From the NCBI RefSeq assembly GCF_021347895.1, contig NC_067120.1:15981361-16045360 (forward strand): a stretch of 64,000 nt of DNA, written 5' to 3'. The translations under genes and the position numbers were made by a program. The notes beneath the pieces are model-generated. The model saw nothing but the letters and a program-made list of their open reading frames with translations. It was not told the DNA's origin and did no database searches. Below, piece by piece: positions 61,560 to 64,000 of the stretch. Origin of the DNA: Acanthochromis polyacanthus (taxonomy: Eukaryota; Chordata; Actinopteri; Pomacentridae). The first letter of the stretch is position 1, and each line of letters opens with the position of its first letter.

Positions 61560-61920
61560 TAGTACCTGTTTGTGCCACCAGGTGAGGTCTCTTATTGTTC
61601 GATGACATGGAAGACTGCTGTTCATTTGCTGTGTTTAACGCTGTAGCGAACCGAGGAAGCCGTCTTTCAGCTTTTGAGGAGTTCAGTGTTAGTGTTAATT
61701 TCCTAATTATTAAATGCATAATCTTGTGATTGTTATTTTATGTGTGTGATGTGTCAATTCAGAGTTTTGTAGATGGGTGAAGTGGTTTTTGGTACTTGTG
61801 TGGCTGGAGCATTGTGGGGGTTTAGTCAGAAATGGGTCACCATGACAGAGACTTCTGTAGCGGTTAACAGCTTTTGGATAGCACTCATTTATAGGGAGAA
61901 AGCTTAGTTTGACCGTGGCG
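61560..61920. repeat. Uninterrupted copy of the repeat split at 54321-55470
   Basis: Holds both halves matched at 54321-54362 and 55398-55470, about 165 bp apart, without the 1-kb miniature element. Confidence 0.45.
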
Positions 61921-61946
61921 GTGATTGTGTAGCCACATGAATAGAT

Positions 61947-61948
<2 letters not shown>

Positions 61949-62001
<53 letters not shown>

Positions 62002-62030
62002 CTTTTAACCCTGAGGGAAATTCAAGATTC
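61949..62030 (-). mobile_element. (GATA)n microsatellite with adjoining LINE 3' tail
   Basis: A pure ATAG tetranucleotide repeat (61949-62001) joins ACTTTTAACCCTGAGGGAAA TTC. On the minus strand this is AATTTCCCTCAGGGTTAAAAGT followed by (ATCT)n, the usual 3' end of several fish LINEs. Confidence 0.6.
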
Positions 62031-62526
62031 ATAGCGCGTCTCTTATCACTCTATTAATCATTGAATTTAATTTATTATTAATCTGATAAGATCTACAATA
62101 TTTGTTGTTTAATAGGTTGTTAAAATATCCATTATGAACGTGATCTATTCCTACAATTTGTATTAAAGGAAAAGCAATCTTGCAGCAACCTGTAAGTTGC
62201 TGTGATGAAAAATGAATATATCATCAGTGTCATTGTGAGCATGTCAGCACACCGGTGTTAGCACTTAGCTCAGACGAAAGCCTTGCTTTTCCATTACCAT
62301 GGTTGTAGACTCTAAATCTCAAAATATTTTAGATATCGCTACATTTTTACTAGACCCTTCATATAAACATTACATGCTTAAAAGGCCACTTTGTTTCATC
62401 TCTTTAACTTGAGAGGCCTCTCAGTTATTTTCAGCTCTGTAAATAGTTTCCCGCCTGCTGTTTAGTCTGATTGTAAGTACCATAATGGCCACAGGATACA
62501 GATTGGATTCGATAAGACTATAGGCT
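62031..62526. other. Non-coding stretch
   Basis: About 500 bp of AT-rich DNA with nothing recognised. Confidence 0.5.
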
Positions 62527-62645
62527 TCACTGCCTTTGTCCACCTGTTCCTTTCTCATTTTTAAATGACATGTTGTGGTAACACACAGTGGTAACAGATT
62601 GTTCCAGCTCACTGTCAGTGTTCACGCTTTGTTATCTGATGTTGT
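62527..62645. repeat. Unrecognised repeat, copy 2 (pairs with 60962-61090)
   Basis: CTGCCTTTGTCCACCTG, TTTTTAAATGACATG, GTGGTAACAGATTGTT and CACGCTTTGTTATCTGATGT match 60962-61090 in order and orientation. Confidence 0.6.
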
Positions 62646-64000
62646 CGGCAGATTTTGCTGGACTGAATGGTACCACACAAAGTGCAGACAGCTGTAAATG
62701 ACCACTCGCTCACTGCCTGCCTACATACTGTATCAGCACATTTCAAATTCCACCAGAAGAGTGTTTATTATACAGTAGTGTTTTTTCCAGAAAGGCCTGG
62801 TTGCATCAGCTGTTGACTCATAGCAATCATCTATAGACGTTGTTTCTTTGTGTTACCCCGGCCATGGCCCGCAGGAATTCATTTGCTACAAAACATCACA
62901 GCTTCTAGTTTGTGTGAGCTCCAGATGAACATTTCCTGCACTGTCTGTCTCACACAGACTCTTTTTGTGGCACCCCTAAGCTTAATGTAAACTCCACATA
63001 TTGGCCCCATCTTGAGAGACCCTTCACATGTAGAGTAAGCCGTCCGGTGTCAACATGGTGGCAAACTGAGATTCTAATCATACGTCTTTTGTTGAGCACA
63101 GAGGAGGTTCAGAGGTTTTCTAGTGCTGAGCAGATGTCAAGCGTACAGTTTCTCTCAAAAGGTTACTTGTGAGATGACAAATGGGTCTGAGCCTCTTTGT
63201 TCCCGTCTTTTTTCCATATGTCTGTATTTGATGACAGAGTTGACATCTTATTGTTGGCATGGAGATCTAGGAGCATTGGTGGTATTGCTATGGATACAGA
63301 GTGCCCTTTTAGAGTGCAAGTTTGAGTGGTTCTGCTCTGTTGAAAAGTCTCTATATTTAGCTAGTAAACATTTCCCCACATGTGCTGAACTGTGAGGCTC
63401 ATGGATTATATAGCATAACTATTGTGTCTGAGTCATCGTATGCATGGAGGTTTCTGTCTGCCGCCTTAAAGGATTTGCTTGTCTTCGTGCATGAGATTGG
63501 TTTTATGTTGATTACGTTTTTCAAAGCTGTTGTGCTTCTGTTTCTAAAGTGTGTCTTGTGACGTTGTATGCCAAGGATTTTGAGGGTCCTTTTAGCTATT
63601 CAGGAAGCCAGTTTGCATGCATTCCTCTCTCTCTCTCCTGCATTTGTTCATGACAATGAACGTCTGCTCAGCATATGAATGGCCTCACCCATAACGCTCT
63701 CATGTGGCACGGCAAGCATACTCAAGCTCTGTCCATGACGTCCTGCACTGGCCCAGTGTGTGAACACACATAAACAAGGAGGATGCATATGCAAATGGAT
63801 GTAAGTGAGTATGAAAGCTTATCCAAACATGCACAAGCAGGAATATTTAGGGATATGGAATCCCCTGCTTTTAAGAAGTAACTACAGTGTAGGGATAAGC
63901 TATTAAATAAAGGTCAAGTTCAGATACTCAGTTGTTTACTTAGCTTTCTGCTGCTTTGCCTCCTGATCTCATTTTAATCGATGCCTTTTAGCTCGTATAA
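62646..64000. other. Intron-like non-coding stretch to the window end
   Basis: About 1.35 kb with only short frames and a small CT repeat near 63625-63638. No gene is supported. Confidence 0.5.

Overview
The window is nuclear DNA of a vertebrate, most probably a spiny-rayed (acanthomorph) teleost fish. The base is AT-leaning non-coding DNA with spliceosomal splice signals, polyadenylation signals, long CA/GT, GA and GATA microsatellites, and mobile elements typical of fish: a Helentron with an apurinic-like endonuclease, a solo LTR, Tc1/mariner, hAT-like and piggyBac-like miniature elements, and LINE 3' tails. There are no bacterial operons, CRISPR arrays, tRNA or rRNA genes. The species cannot be fixed from sequence alone.

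Region 1 (1-9542) is a transposon cluster. It opens inside a large, uninterrupted Helentron reading frame (Rep tyrosines, PIF1 helicase, C-terminal endonuclease). Next come two small hairpins, a compact three-exon gene-like cassette that splices into one 61-codon frame, an unrecognised minus-strand coding remnant, and a solo LTR. Last are two tandem units of about 1.8 kb that end in Helitron-like 3' termini (hairpin then CTAG) and carry an internal minisatellite of about 140 bp. Both units hold the same 171-bp hAT-like miniature element at the same site, so that insertion predates the duplication.

Region 2 (about 12340-12657) is a CpG-rich block ending in a strong splice donor. It is probably the promoter and non-coding first exon of a plus-strand host gene whose long first intron(s) would fill much of the rest of the window. 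I could not identify the gene. Candidate later exons lie at 23266-23333, 43865-43888 and 50416-50491.

Region 3 (12658-64000) is intron-like or intergenic DNA with scattered repeats. The most notable is a 576-bp terminal-inverted-repeat element at 31163-31738 with a perfect 9-bp target duplication. It carries a broken fragment of a RecQ-type DNA helicase. Others are a Tc1 transposase pseudogene (41885-42312), a Tc1-like miniature element (45345-45713), a LINE fragment near 48080-48350, a nested miniature element with a 39-bp-arm palindrome (54399-55397), and several multi-copy repeats I do not recognise (28.1/34.2/48.4 kb; 54.3/61.6 kb; 61.0/62.5 kb).

Apart from the Helentron protein, no long conserved coding sequence is visible. 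Most open frames are chance frames in non-coding DNA, microsatellites or transposon debris.
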